A stretch of DNA of 64,000 bases from Shewanella denitrificans OS217 (GCF_000013765.1 NC_007954.1:1922001-1986000); one strand, 5' to 3'; counted from the first letter of the stretch, positions 26,967-36,227 are shown. The notes: generated by a model from the letters alone, not told the origin. Program-made: numbers and translations.

Positions 26967-27635
26967 TTAGATCGCTTTTTGTCGCTGCTCTTTGCGTTTC
27001 TTTAGCATTTTTTGTTGCACATTTAAACTGGCCTTCACCAGCTGCTCAACATCAGTATCTAAAATCTGGCTAAATTCCAGTTCAATCAGATAGCCTCGGT
27101 CAGTACTAGTACTTGTGACAGCACTTGTGTCAGCAGCAGAAGTCTCAGCCGTTGCATTGCTAGCGTCTATGACCACATCTGCGGCCATTGACGCTAAAGG
27201 GGTACAATTCACCACAGTGCAAAAGCACAATAAGGCCACCAGTTCTGAGCGGATATAGAGGTGAGTTTTAAATACACTGCCAAGGGGGAGCGGGCTAGAA
27301 GATGAGATGCTGATCCCCGAGCCTCCAAAGAGCACCCCTAAATGATAATCCCCTTCTTGCACTTGTTTTTCCAGTACATGTTGCAGTACTAGGTCGACTT
27401 TACGGGATTGCAGCTTCAAAAAATCGACAACGGCTTTGGCTTCGTTATCTAAGTGGCGCAGTTGCATTAAGCAGTCGGCTTCTAAGGCTTTGACTTCTGT
27501 AAGCAGCTGTAATCCTGTGGATTGCAGTTGCCTTAGTTCATCTTCATTGGGCAAGGGTTCATGCTGCGGCCAAGGCAATAAGTAAGCGGCAAAGCTGTGG
27601 GGCACACTAAAATAAGAATTGAGTTCGGGGAACAA
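26967..27635 (-). CDS. PilZ-like (probable c-di-GMP binding) protein
   Basis: 222 aa from a TTG at 27635; AGAGG lies 7 bp upstream, supporting this start. The N-terminal half is helical. The middle (YHLGVLFGGSGISISSSSPL and GSVFKTHLYI) resembles the PilZ beta-barrel with a degenerate [D/N]xSxxG motif (GGSGIS); the RxxxR motif may be LQSRKVDLV or is missing. The C-terminal part RGYLIELEFSQILDTDVEQLVK, here split as RGYLIELEFSQI and DTDVEQLVKAS, fits the last PilZ strand and helix. A Ser/Thr/Ala-rich insert (residues about 158-181) breaks the barrel. Genes of this kind are found between mfd and lolC in Shewanella. c-di-GMP binding is unproven. Confidence 0.6.
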   Translation of the reverse strand: MFPELNSYFSVPHSFAAYLLPWPQHEPLPNEDELRQLQSTGLQLLTEVKALEADCLMQLRHLDNEAKAVVDFLKLQSRKVDLVLQHVLEKQVQEGDYHLGVLFGGSGISISSSSPLPLGSVFKTHLYIRSELVALLCFCTVVNCTPLASMAADVVIDASNATAETSAADTSAVTSTSTDRGYLIELEFSQILDTDVEQLVKASLNVQQKMLKKRKEQRQKAI

Positions 27636-27767
27636 GGTTTTGCCTCTTTATTTATCACGCTAATACCCCTATTATCGTGCCCAACTTAATGATTTAGCAA
27701 GTCATACCCAAAGTGATTCATTTTTGAATAAAAATTAATCACATTATACGCTTAGGATAATGCTGTT

Positions 27768-29003
27768 TTGAAGAATTTTGGCGTTTCTTTTTTTATCGGA
27801 TATCGCTATTGGCGCGCAAAAAAAGCCAATGCCTTTGCCTCTTTCCTGACCTTGTTTGCCGTGTCGGGTATTTTTTTGGGGGTGGTGGCGTTAATTCTGG
27901 TCAGTTCTGTGATGAATGGCCTAGAAGGGCAGCTTAAGCAACGCATATTGGGCGCAATTCCTCAGTTAACCCTGGTAAATGATGCGGGCTTTAGCCAATG
28001 GCAGCAAGATATTGCCGTGATTGAAGCCTTGCCGCAAGTGCTTGGGGCTGTGCCAACTGTGACCACCCAAGCCATGATCCAATCTGTTGATAATATTGGC
28101 GCCGCCCAAGTCTATGGCATATTCCCCGAACAAGAAGCGGCCCTTTCTGCCAAGATAGGCAGTGTCTATTCAGACGCGTTCGGAACCCTTGAAGCGAACC
28201 AGTATCACATCGTACTGGGTGTTGAGCTTGCCAGAAAACTTAACGTCAATATTGGCGATAAAATCCGGTTATTAAGCGGTGATGGCGTGGTGTACTCCCC
28301 CATTGGACCTGTGCCGAGCCAGCGTAAATTTGTGGTTGCTGGACTGTTTGAAACAGGATCCCAAGTGGATGCTGGTGTGGCCTATGTGCATTATCAAGAT
28401 GCGCGGCGGTTGATGCGCTTAGAGAGCCTGAGTATCAATGAAGTGAGATTGTATTTAACCGATCCCTTTTTAGCCCCCGACTTAAGCCAGCAAGCCATCA
28501 GCTTAATGGCGCAACAAGGGATTGAGGTACACAGCCGTGACTGGCGCGCCGACTTTGGTCAGCTTTTTGCAGCGGTTAAGATGGAAAAAAGCATGATGTC
28601 CTTGATGCTCAGCCTCATTGTGGCAGTGGCGGCATTTAATATAGTGTCTGCCCTAGTCATGATGGTGGTGGATAAAACCGCGGATGTGGCGGTATTAAAG
28701 ACTCAAGGCTTATCGACTCAAGCTGTGATGAATATTTTCATCGTCCAAGGCTTACTCAACGCCGTGATAGGCTTAAGTTCGGGACTTCTGGTGGGCATAC
28801 TGTTGGCGTTAAATCTGAATCCTATTCTTAATCAGTTTGGCGTGTCTATTTTAGGCACAGGTCAGTCATTACCTGTGGCATTAAGCTTAGAGCAACTGAG
28901 CCTTATCGCTGTCGGCACCTTGATCATCACTTTGCTTGCAACCCTTTATCCAGCATTTACTGCCGCACGGGTTCAACCTGCTAGCGCCTTGAGATACGAA
29001 TAA
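27768..29003 (+). CDS. lolC: Lipoprotein-releasing ABC transporter, permease LolC
   Basis: 411 aa from a TTG at 27768 (AGGA about 9 bp upstream). It opens with FFIGYRYWRAKKANAFASF, the characteristic LolC/E cytosolic start, followed by one transmembrane helix (FAVSGIFLGVVALILVSSVMN, split as FAVSGIFLGVV and ALILVSSVMNG), a large periplasmic domain and three C-terminal helices with the MacB/FtsX-type coupling region. LolC binds LolA at the periplasmic face. Its stop overlaps the lolD start, forming a tight lolCDE operon. Confidence 0.95.
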   Translation: MKNFGVSFFIGYRYWRAKKANAFASFLTLFAVSGIFLGVVALILVSSVMNGLEGQLKQRILGAIPQLTLVNDAGFSQWQQDIAVIEALPQVLGAVPTVTTQAMIQSVDNIGAAQVYGIFPEQEAALSAKIGSVYSDAFGTLEANQYHIVLGVELARKLNVNIGDKIRLLSGDGVVYSPIGPVPSQRKFVVAGLFETGSQVDAGVAYVHYQDARRLMRLESLSINEVRLYLTDPFLAPDLSQQAISLMAQQGIEVHSRDWRADFGQLFAAVKMEKSMMSLMLSLIVAVAAFNIVSALVMMVVDKTADVAVLKTQGLSTQAVMNIFIVQGLLNAVIGLSSGLLVGILLALNLNPILNQFGVSILGTGQSLPVALSLEQLSLIAVGTLIITLLATLYPAFTAARVQPASALRYE

Positions 29004-29794
29004 TGAAACCTGCTTTTGAAAACAATCTGCCCAAAGAGAATGCATCGAAAGAAAATGCATCGAAAGAGAATGCACCCAAAAAGAATGAGTCTATGAAACC
29101 AGCGTCGACCCGCTTATTAGCCATTAATGCCGTGAGTAAAGTATTTCATGATGGTGCCTGTGAAACTCAGGTGCTCCATGAGGTGAATTTAACGGTGCAT
29201 CGCGGTGAGCAGCTTGCCATAGTGGGCAGTTCAGGTTCGGGTAAGAGTACCTTACTGCATATTATGGGCACCTTAGAAAGCCCAACCTCTGGTACTGTGC
29301 TATTAGAAGGTGAAAATTTACACCAGCTGTCATCCAAGCGCCAAGCGCAAATTCGTAATCAAGATTTAGGCTTTATTTATCAGTTTCATCACCTATTGCC
29401 TGAGTTTAGCGCCTTAGAAAATGTGGCTATGCCGGCGTTTATTCAAGGTAAGAATAAAGCTCAAACCTTGGCTGAAGCTAAAGCCCTGTTAGAACGAGTG
29501 GGGCTAGGTCACAGATTAACCCATTTACCCTCGCAATTATCCGGCGGTGAGCGCCAACGGGTGGCCATCGCAAGGGCACTTATCAATAAACCTAAATTGG
29601 TATTGGCCGATGAACCTACGGGGAATTTAGACGCTGTCAGTGGGGAAGCTGTCTACGGACTTATTCGTGAACTTGCCGAGCAGCTTGGAACCGCCTTCGT
29701 GGTGGTGACTCACGATGCCAACCTTGCCGCCAGAATGGACAGACAAGTGAACATGAAAGACGGCATCTTATCCCAGAGTGAGACCCATCGATGA
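29003..29794 (+). CDS. lolD: Lipoprotein-releasing ABC transporter, ATPase LolD
   Basis: 263 aa if started at the ATG at 29003, which overlaps the lolC stop (TAATG). Walker A is VGSSGSGKSTLLH, the signature LSGGERQRVAIARAL and Walker B LVLADEPTGNLD; the Q-loop and H-loop (VVTHDAN) are present. LolD energises lipoprotein release from the inner membrane. The family usually has about 230 residues. The excess is an N-terminal extension made of four KENAS-like pentapeptides; the ATG at 29093 would remove it, and it is notable that both candidate starts read MKPA. The ATGA overlap with lolE indicates co-translation. Confidence 0.95.
   Translation: MKPAFENNLPKENASKENASKENAPKKNESMKPASTRLLAINAVSKVFHDGACETQVLHEVNLTVHRGEQLAIVGSSGSGKSTLLHIMGTLESPTSGTVLLEGENLHQLSSKRQAQIRNQDLGFIYQFHHLLPEFSALENVAMPAFIQGKNKAQTLAEAKALLERVGLGHRLTHLPSQLSGGERQRVAIARALINKPKLVLADEPTGNLDAVSGEAVYGLIRELAEQLGTAFVVVTHDANLAARMDRQVNMKDGILSQSETHR
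29033..29092 (+). repeat. Four tandem 15-bp units at the lolD 5' end
   Basis: AAAGAGAATGCATCG is repeated at 29033, 29048, 29063 and 29078, with the last copy most diverged. Each unit encodes KENAS, KENAP or KKNES. The array sits between two possible lolD start codons (29003 and 29093), so copy-number change alters only the N-terminal tail. Confidence 0.93.
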
Positions 29795-31056
29795 AGGCGC
29801 TATTACCCATAATCATAGGGTGGCGTTTTTACCGTGCTCGCCAATCAAATGGTTTTATCGGCTTTATTTCTTTCGCCTCAACGGCTGGCATTGCCCTTGG
29901 GGTGGCCGTGCTGATCTTAGTGCTGTCGGCCATGAACGGGTTTGTAGAGCAATTAGAAGACAGATTACTTGCGGTAGTGTCTCACGGTGAGCTTGTGGGG
30001 GCACAAGGCCCTATTCGCAATTGGCAAGCCATGGCTGATGATGCCAGCTTAATGCCTGAGATTATTGCCACGGCGCCTTTTATTCGCCTGCAGGGGCTAG
30101 TGCAAAAGAGCGGGGGGTTTCAAGCGCTGATGATCAATGGCATAGAGACCAGCCTAGAGACTAAGGTGTCTAAGATTGCCGATTTCATGCCAGAGTCGGC
30201 CTGGGCATCACTCATCCCAGCGGTAAATAATATTGTCTTGGGTGAGAGCTTATTGAATAAACTCGGCTTAAGTGTGGGCGACTCACTGGTGCTGTATACA
30301 CCCAATATGGCAGGCAGCGAGGCGACACAGGGAACCGCTGGCAGACTCAACACAGCTAAGAGTCACGTCTTTGTGGTTTCTGGGGTCTATCGTCTGGGCG
30401 GTGAAATTGAATCGAGCCAAGCCTATGTGTCCATGGGGTATTTAAGTCAATTGCTGGAAATGGGGGAAGGCGTCACCGGCCTTAGGCTGAATATTGCCGA
30501 CGTGTTTGCGGCGCCAAGGGTGACCAGAAGCTTAGGACTGACCCAAGAACAGTACCTGTATTTGAATGATTGGACCCGCACCCAAGGGCATTTATATCAA
30601 GATATTCAATTGGTTCGTAGCATAATGTATTTAGTCTTGGCACTGGTTATCGCGGTGGCTTGTTTTAATATTGTATCGACCTTAGTGATGGCGGTACGGG
30701 ACAAGGCGTCCGAAATTGCTATTCTGATGACCATGGGGCTAAAACGCAGCGCTGTGATGAGTATTTTCATCATGCAGGGTGCCCTTAATGGCTTATTGGG
30801 TTGCAGTATTGGGGCTGTGATTGGCGTGACTATGGCATTAAACTTATCCTCAATTGCCTCGGGCATAGAATCCTTATTTGGCATAGCGCTGTTGGCAGGG
30901 GACGTATATTTTATCGACTTCTTGCCCTCGAAATTGCAAGGACAAGATGTGGCCATTGTGCTTGGTATGGGATTATTGATGAGCCTAGTGGCGACCCTGT
31001 ATCCAGCTTGGAAAGCGAGCCATATCGATCCCGCCGCAGCGTTAGCTGGTCGTTAA
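29791..31056 (+). CDS. lolE: Lipoprotein-releasing ABC transporter, permease LolE
   Basis: 421 aa, start overlapping the lolD stop (ATGA). The opening IIIGWRFYRARQSNGFIGF is the LolE/LolC signature, followed by a helix, a periplasmic domain and three C-terminal helices (IMYLVLALVIAVACFNIV and others). DKASEIAILMTMGLKRSAVM is the cytosolic coupling region that contacts LolD. LolE binds the lipoprotein substrate. Having lolC, lolD and lolE in order is the classic gammaproteobacterial heteromeric transporter. Confidence 0.95.
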   Translation: MKALLPIIIGWRFYRARQSNGFIGFISFASTAGIALGVAVLILVLSAMNGFVEQLEDRLLAVVSHGELVGAQGPIRNWQAMADDASLMPEIIATAPFIRLQGLVQKSGGFQALMINGIETSLETKVSKIADFMPESAWASLIPAVNNIVLGESLLNKLGLSVGDSLVLYTPNMAGSEATQGTAGRLNTAKSHVFVVSGVYRLGGEIESSQAYVSMGYLSQLLEMGEGVTGLRLNIADVFAAPRVTRSLGLTQEQYLYLNDWTRTQGHLYQDIQLVRSIMYLVLALVIAVACFNIVSTLVMAVRDKASEIAILMTMGLKRSAVMSIFIMQGALNGLLGCSIGAVIGVTMALNLSSIASGIESLFGIALLAGDVYFIDFLPSKLQGQDVAIVLGMGLLMSLVATLYPAWKASHIDPAAALAGR

Positions 31057-31096
31057 CAGGCTAGCTGGGCATTTCACCTTAGCCGTTAGCACTTAG

Positions 31097-31124
31097 CCCG
31101 CCGGTGTTAACCCGCCGGTGTTAA
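31097..31124 (+). repeat. Two tandem copies of a 14-bp unit upstream of pyrC
   Basis: CCCGCCGGTGTTAA occurs twice back to back, followed by CCCG. It lies in the lolE-pyrC gap; no function is evident. Confidence 0.85.
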
Positions 31125-31231
31125 CCCGTAAGGAAACATTGAAAGATACGAGTGACTTCCTTAGGGACAAAAAGAGCCGAATCGAATAAAATAACTGCAA
31201 GCTTGATAACGTATATTAGGGGAAAGGCAAG

Positions 31232-32266
31232 ATGATGAGTTTAACCATAACTAGGCCAGATGATTGGCATGTCCACCTCAGGGATGGCATTCAGCTTAAC
31301 GATACGGTGCGAGACATTAGCCGTTATATGGGCCGCGCTATCATTATGCCTAACCTTATGCCCCCCGCGACGTGTACCGATACCGCGCTGGCTTATCGCG
31401 AGCGTATTGTTGCCGCTAAAACGCCGGATAATCAGTTTGAACCTTTAATGGTGCTTTATTTAACGGATAACACTAGCCCAGATGAAATTCGTAAAGCTAA
31501 GGCTACTGGGCTTATTCATGCGGCTAAGTTGTATCCTGCGGGGGCGACCACCAATTCAGATTCTGGGGTGACCAGCATCAGCAACTTATACCCAGTGCTT
31601 GAAGCCATGGCTGAAGTGGGTATGTTGTTGCTAGTTCATGGCGAAGTAACGGATTCAAGTATCGATATTTTCGATCGTGAGAAAGTGTTTTTAGAGACCA
31701 TTCTGGCCCAAGTGGTGACAGATTTCCCTAAGCTTAAAATAGTGCTTGAGCACATTACTACCTCAGATGCTGTGGAGTTCGTCAATAAAGCACCGGACAA
31801 TGTGGCAGCGACCATCACCGCTCATCATTTACTCTATAACCGTAACCATATGCTAGCGGGTGGTATTAGGCCTCATTTCTATTGTTTGCCCATTCTTAAG
31901 CGCAATACCCATCAGCAGGCGTTAATTGCCGCAGCCACCAGTGGCAGCAAAAAATTCTTCCTTGGCACGGATTCTGCTCCCCACCTTAAAGACAAAAAAG
32001 AAGCCTCCTGTGGTTGTGCAGGCTCTTACACGGCCCACGCAGCCATTGAGCTATATGCCGAAGCGTTTGAAGCCGCGGGCGCCTTAGATAAACTCGAAGC
32101 CTTTGCCAGTTTTTATGGTGCCGATTTTTATGGTTTACCCCGTAATACAGACACCATTACCCTAGAAAAAACCCCATGGCAAGTGCCAGACTCTTACCCC
32201 TTAGCCAACGACAGGGTGGTGCCTATTCGCGCCGGTGAAATGCTGGATTGGCAAGTCATAAGCTGA
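31232..32266 (+). CDS. pyrC: Dihydroorotase
   Basis: 344 aa, the length of class-II bacterial PyrC (E. coli 348). It cyclises carbamoyl-aspartate to dihydroorotate in pyrimidine synthesis. Zinc ligands: the HxH of DDWHVHLRDG, the carbamylated lysine in AAKLYPAGATTNSDSGV, histidines of LLVHGEV and VLEHITTSDA, and the Asp of FFLGTDSAPH. Two ATGs in tandem (31232 and 31235) follow a good GGGGAAAGG site. Monocistronic with its own terminator. Confidence 0.97.
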   Translation: MMSLTITRPDDWHVHLRDGIQLNDTVRDISRYMGRAIIMPNLMPPATCTDTALAYRERIVAAKTPDNQFEPLMVLYLTDNTSPDEIRKAKATGLIHAAKLYPAGATTNSDSGVTSISNLYPVLEAMAEVGMLLLVHGEVTDSSIDIFDREKVFLETILAQVVTDFPKLKIVLEHITTSDAVEFVNKAPDNVAATITAHHLLYNRNHMLAGGIRPHFYCLPILKRNTHQQALIAAATSGSKKFFLGTDSAPHLKDKKEASCGCAGSYTAHAAIELYAEAFEAAGALDKLEAFASFYGADFYGLPRNTDTITLEKTPWQVPDSYPLANDRVVPIRAGEMLDWQVIS

Positions 32267-32292
32267 TCCATTTAGGCTGGTACAATGAACAC

Positions 32293-32319
32293 AAAAAGAC
32301 GCTGAGGCGTCTTTTTTTA
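32293..32319 (+). terminator. Intrinsic terminator after pyrC
   Basis: AAAAAGACGC and GCGTCTTTTTTT pair over a TGAG tetraloop, with a T7 run. Confidence 0.93.
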
Positions 32320-32541
32320 TGGGCGATGAATAATCAGAGAAAGAACCGAGATTCAGGCTACAGCGAGAGCCACAAATGTCAGTGGCCTGCATTTTGTCAG
32401 CTATAGTTTTACAGTGGTTGTTTTTTGACCGCGCTCCACGGGTATTAGATGTTAATCCTTCATCATGAGAGGGATTACCAAATTTGGATATGCAGATGCA
32501 GATTGAATTGCATAGTTTGACAATTACAGAAGGGATTCATT

Positions 32542-34398
32542 ATGTCACTACTCTTTCCTCGTAAACACCCAAGTTTACCTCAAGATGATAGCGCTATTGA
32601 GCAGGCAAAACGCAAACATCAACTTGCTCACAGCAGGTTAAGCTATCAATGGGATAACCAAAACCCTAATGTGGGCCCAGTGCCTATGGCCCTTGCCGTG
32701 CCTAAAGAGGCGACGCCGACACTAACCTGGTCGGTAAAGGTGATTTCTGTGTTACTGCCCATAGTGGAAAACCTCATCGCTAATGTAAAAGATGAGATAA
32801 GGCTGATTGAAATCCAAAGTAATTATGATGAGATAACTCAGGCGCTTAAGACGGTTAGGGCGGGGGAGCATTGGTCTATGCTAAGCCATACCAGTCATAC
32901 ACTCAAAGATCTGGTGAATTTGTTTCAGGATTTAGTGAAAAGAGAATTACAACAAGATGCCACTCAAGAGCAGCAAGAGCTTGGCTTGCAAGCCTATAGA
33001 AATCAATTTAAAACCTTAGATTTACCCAGTGTCGCCGATGTATTCACCCAGAATGAAAGTTTTGCGCGTTATCGTATAGCAGGGCCAAACCCTATGTTGA
33101 TCAAACGCTTAAATGAACCTATGATCAACTTTCCCTTGAGCGAAGCAGATTTCAAACAGGTCATGGGCGTTGATGACTCATTGGCGCAAGCCCTAAAAGA
33201 TAAACGCCTCTATATCGTGGATTATAAAGAGTTAAGCGTGCTGGTGGATCATCCCCAGGCCGTGGATAAGCGGGTATTTGCCCCTATCGCCTTGTTTGCA
33301 GTGGCTAAAACGGGTTCAGAGCTGTGCCCAGTTGCCATTCAAATGGGGCAAGATCCCGAGCAGTCCCCCTGTGTTTTAGCGGCATTAGATACCCAAGATG
33401 TGGCGGCATTTTGGCAGTGGCAAGCGGCCATGAGCACAGTGCAAGTGGCGGATGGTAATTATCATGAGCTATTTGTCCATTTAGGCCGCACTCATTTACT
33501 CATTGAAGCCTTTGCACTGGCCACAGAGCGTGAGCTTGCCCAGAATCATCCACTGAATATTTTGCTCACACCGCATTTTGAAGGCACGTTATTTATTAAT
33601 AACAGTGCCGCTGGCTCCTTGATTGCCAAAGGTGGCCCTATAGAAAGTATATTTGGGGCAGAAATTACTGCCACCCAAAAAGCGGCGGCGATAGATAGAC
33701 TGGCACTGGATTTTTATGCCTCTATGCTACCCAATGATTTAGCCGCACGAGGCGTTGCCGATAAAGATTATCTGCCAGATTACCCTTATCGTGATGATGC
33801 CCAATTAGTCTGGGAGGCTATCACTGCCTGGTGCACTCATTATATCGAGGTGTATTACTCAGATGATGCAGCAGTGCTGAATGATTATGAATTGGATAAA
33901 TGGGTCGCAGCTGTGGCTATCCAAGGGGCGGTGACAGGCTTTAAAGCCATAGAGAGTCGCGAGCAACTTGCCAAGGTGCTGACCATGATTATTTTTACCG
34001 CCAGCGCGCAGCATGCAGCGGTGAATTTCCCGCAGAAACCCTTGATGAGTTTTGCTCCCGCGCTCACTGGGGCTAATTGGTGTGAGAAGCCGGAGTCAAT
34101 CACCAGTCAAGCCCAGTGGATAGAGAATATGGCGCCACTTAAAAAATCGCTGCAGCAATTGTCTTTGTTGGAGATTCTAGGCGGGGTCTATTACCGTCAA
34201 TTGGGCGAGTATAAAAGTAACAATTTCCCGTATTTTGAGTGGTTTGAAGACAAGAACATCATTCAATCTGGTGGGCCACTGGCCAAGTTCACCTCAAGCC
34301 TTGCAAGCATAGAAACTACCATCGATGCCCGCAACCAACACAGACCCGAGTACAATTTCTTATTGCCGAGCAATATCCCAATGAGTATCAATATTTAG
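32542..34398 (+). CDS. Iron lipoxygenase
   Basis: 618 aa with the complete non-heme iron site of lipoxygenases. H308 and H313 form the H-x4-H pair in YHELFVHLGRTHLLIEAFA, H491 and N495 lie in SAQHAAVNFPQ, and the chain ends in isoleucine (MSINI), whose carboxylate is the fifth ligand in the family. Conserved NHPLNILLTPHFEGTLFINN and AKGGPIESIFG support the call. Lipoxygenases add O2 to polyunsaturated fatty acids. I see no signal peptide or PLAT domain; the N-terminal 170 residues are helical. It is convergent with a heme-lectin protein across a shared bidirectional hairpin. Some marine Shewanella make polyunsaturated fatty acids, which could be substrates; this is inference. Confidence 0.95.
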   Translation: MSLLFPRKHPSLPQDDSAIEQAKRKHQLAHSRLSYQWDNQNPNVGPVPMALAVPKEATPTLTWSVKVISVLLPIVENLIANVKDEIRLIEIQSNYDEITQALKTVRAGEHWSMLSHTSHTLKDLVNLFQDLVKRELQQDATQEQQELGLQAYRNQFKTLDLPSVADVFTQNESFARYRIAGPNPMLIKRLNEPMINFPLSEADFKQVMGVDDSLAQALKDKRLYIVDYKELSVLVDHPQAVDKRVFAPIALFAVAKTGSELCPVAIQMGQDPEQSPCVLAALDTQDVAAFWQWQAAMSTVQVADGNYHELFVHLGRTHLLIEAFALATERELAQNHPLNILLTPHFEGTLFINNSAAGSLIAKGGPIESIFGAEITATQKAAAIDRLALDFYASMLPNDLAARGVADKDYLPDYPYRDDAQLVWEAITAWCTHYIEVYYSDDAAVLNDYELDKWVAAVAIQGAVTGFKAIESREQLAKVLTMIIFTASAQHAAVNFPQKPLMSFAPALTGANWCEKPESITSQAQWIENMAPLKKSLQQLSLLEILGGVYYRQLGEYKSNNFPYFEWFEDKNIIQSGGPLAKFTSSLASIETTIDARNQHRPEYNFLLPSNIPMSINI

Positions 34399-34441
34399 GC
34401 TGGTTTGGGTATTGTTTAAGTCATGATGACTCATTAGCTCC

Positions 34442-34495
34442 ATATAAATAGAGCGCTAACTGATGATGGCGCTCTATTTATATATGCAATTTTTA
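34442..34495 (+). terminator. Bidirectional terminator between lipoxygenase and heme-lectin genes
   Basis: ATATAAATAGAGCGC (34442-34456) and GCGCTCTATTTATAT (34469-34483) form a perfect 15-bp stem with a 12-nt loop, AT-rich at the base and followed by TTTTTATTT on the plus strand. It can serve both convergent genes. Confidence 0.85.
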
Positions 34496-34511
34496 TTTGT
34501 CCGAGCGGAGG

Positions 34512-36227
34512 TTAATTATTACAGCAACCACATACGGCTCCCGAACCATCAACCGTATTGGTCCACTCACCTCGCCACACTTTTTCAGTGTTGGTGGCTT
34601 TACATACGGTAGGACAAACCGTTTGCGCCGCTTGATTGTCCACGATACTTGCAGTGGCCTTATTGATACACCAAGACTTCAACGTAATAGAGTTTGGCAC
34701 TGCATAGGTTGCAGACCCTTCCGCCGTTACATGGCTGATGGCAACAAGCCGAGCTTGTAATGCTGTCTTACCAGAAGGAGGAGTTTGATAAGTAAAAGAT
34801 TGAGGGTTGTGACATTCGAAACAATTGCCTAAATTATCTGTAGCAATGGGGTTGATAGGCGCAGTGTTATTATGGGCCTGTTGCTGAAAGGTTTCCGCTG
34901 TGCTGTTTGCCAAGTTCACTGACCCCACGGCATTCGCTTGATTTAACCCTTGCCAATTCGTTGTCGTCTTCACATAGGTATTCGGCTGCATCCAAACCGT
35001 ACCAATTAAATTGTAATGAGAAAACACTGATTGCGGGTTGGGTGTCTTAACACTTAACGCGCTAAGGAAACCTTGAGCACTTTCATTCAAGTTTGCAATG
35101 TTGGCAGGCCCATTTGGAGAATGATTTTCACCACCGGTTTTATTTTTTTGAACAACATTGGTCGCAGGTGAAAATTTCTGACTCGATTGACCAAATGACA
35201 GTGCAGCCTTGTTTGTCACTTCTTGATTCTGCAAATTCACATTGTCATATTGAGTATTGCTTTGATAAAAGGTGTAGTTGTTAGGATCGCTGACTTTCAA
35301 GCAGCCCTGTTCACCCAAATTATCACAGAAAGTATTATCGTCTAACATTGGGGCGTTTAAATTATGCTCAAAGGTGGCCCATAAAAACTCTGGGTGATCA
35401 GGCGTTAACCCCACGACATGTAGACCCACTAGCGCCACAGTGACTTCGATGACGTCCCCGGAAGTCACCACTTGGCTATTAGCAGTATCGACGGTTAATA
35501 CCGGGACTTCTGCTTGAGTGGTAAATGCACCCAGTGGCGGCTTCTCACCGTCATCAAGCCTTAACCAAGTCGCTTTTATCACGCCTGCGCCGACCGTGAA
35601 GTAATCATTGGGCGCTGTAGGTGGGTTCTGATAGCCACCATTAACAATCATGTTTTGTTTTACGGTATTAAAATAAGCGCTATTCATGTGTACCGAGGCA
35701 TAAACAGGGTATCCATTTTTCCCCACCAGCATATTACCATCAGCCTCAACGATAGCTCCTGCTCCCTCGGGCTTGTTCGAAGCACTATTTGAAGTACTAT
35801 TCGAAGTACTATCAGAGTGAGCTGAAATAGCTCTAGTTGAAAGTCGCAACATACCTTTTTTAGCTTTGCTATCATTCGAAGCAAATAATTGATCTGGCGT
35901 TGCTAAACTCATGAAACGAGGTACACCATTGTCTAACGCCGTAGCCCAAATAAAAGCCTCCCAAGACCACATATGGAAACTGCAATCATTAGACGTTTGA
36001 TCTATTGGCATGGTTGCATTTTTATCAAGATACACATTTAGCCCTTCAGACCATCCAAATGGAGGGCAGAGTGATGCTGTTTCACTATCCGCCGCATAGG
36101 AAGGCGAAGCACTGAGGTTCAAAGACAATAGTAAAGCCCCTAAAATACCTTTCCGCCTTGAAAAGCGATAGCGATTTTTGTTGTGATCCTGCAGAGTACT
36201 TATCAACTGTCTATTTATAAAATCCAT
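34512..36227 (-). CDS. Exported single-heme protein with C-terminal mannan-binding (MVL-like) lectin domain
   Basis: 571 aa. A long, Arg-rich start leads into a signal peptide h-region (ILGALLLSLNLSASPSYA) with cleavage likely near residue 46. One c-type heme motif, CFECH (C469, C472, H473), lies in GNCFECHNPQSF. The last about 60 residues (WCINKATASIVDNQAAQTVC, then CPTVCKATNTEKVWRGEW and SGAVCGCC) match the pattern of the mannan-binding lectin domain found in the cyanobacterial lectin MVL and at the end of some secreted bacterial proteins. Residues about 60-460 are not recognised but contain HPEFLWATFEHNLNAP, suggestive of a cytochrome-associated enzyme fold. An STSNSTSNSASN repeat insert occurs near residue 145. 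Heme plus lectin suggests a cell-surface or periplasmic redox protein that binds glycans. Confidence 0.65.
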   Translation of the reverse strand: MDFINRQLISTLQDHNKNRYRFSRRKGILGALLLSLNLSASPSYAADSETASLCPPFGWSEGLNVYLDKNATMPIDQTSNDCSFHMWSWEAFIWATALDNGVPRFMSLATPDQLFASNDSKAKKGMLRLSTRAISAHSDSTSNSTSNSASNKPEGAGAIVEADGNMLVGKNGYPVYASVHMNSAYFNTVKQNMIVNGGYQNPPTAPNDYFTVGAGVIKATWLRLDDGEKPPLGAFTTQAEVPVLTVDTANSQVVTSGDVIEVTVALVGLHVVGLTPDHPEFLWATFEHNLNAPMLDDNTFCDNLGEQGCLKVSDPNNYTFYQSNTQYDNVNLQNQEVTNKAALSFGQSSQKFSPATNVVQKNKTGGENHSPNGPANIANLNESAQGFLSALSVKTPNPQSVFSHYNLIGTVWMQPNTYVKTTTNWQGLNQANAVGSVNLANSTAETFQQQAHNNTAPINPIATDNLGNCFECHNPQSFTYQTPPSGKTALQARLVAISHVTAEGSATYAVPNSITLKSWCINKATASIVDNQAAQTVCPTVCKATNTEKVWRGEWTNTVDGSGAVCGCCNN

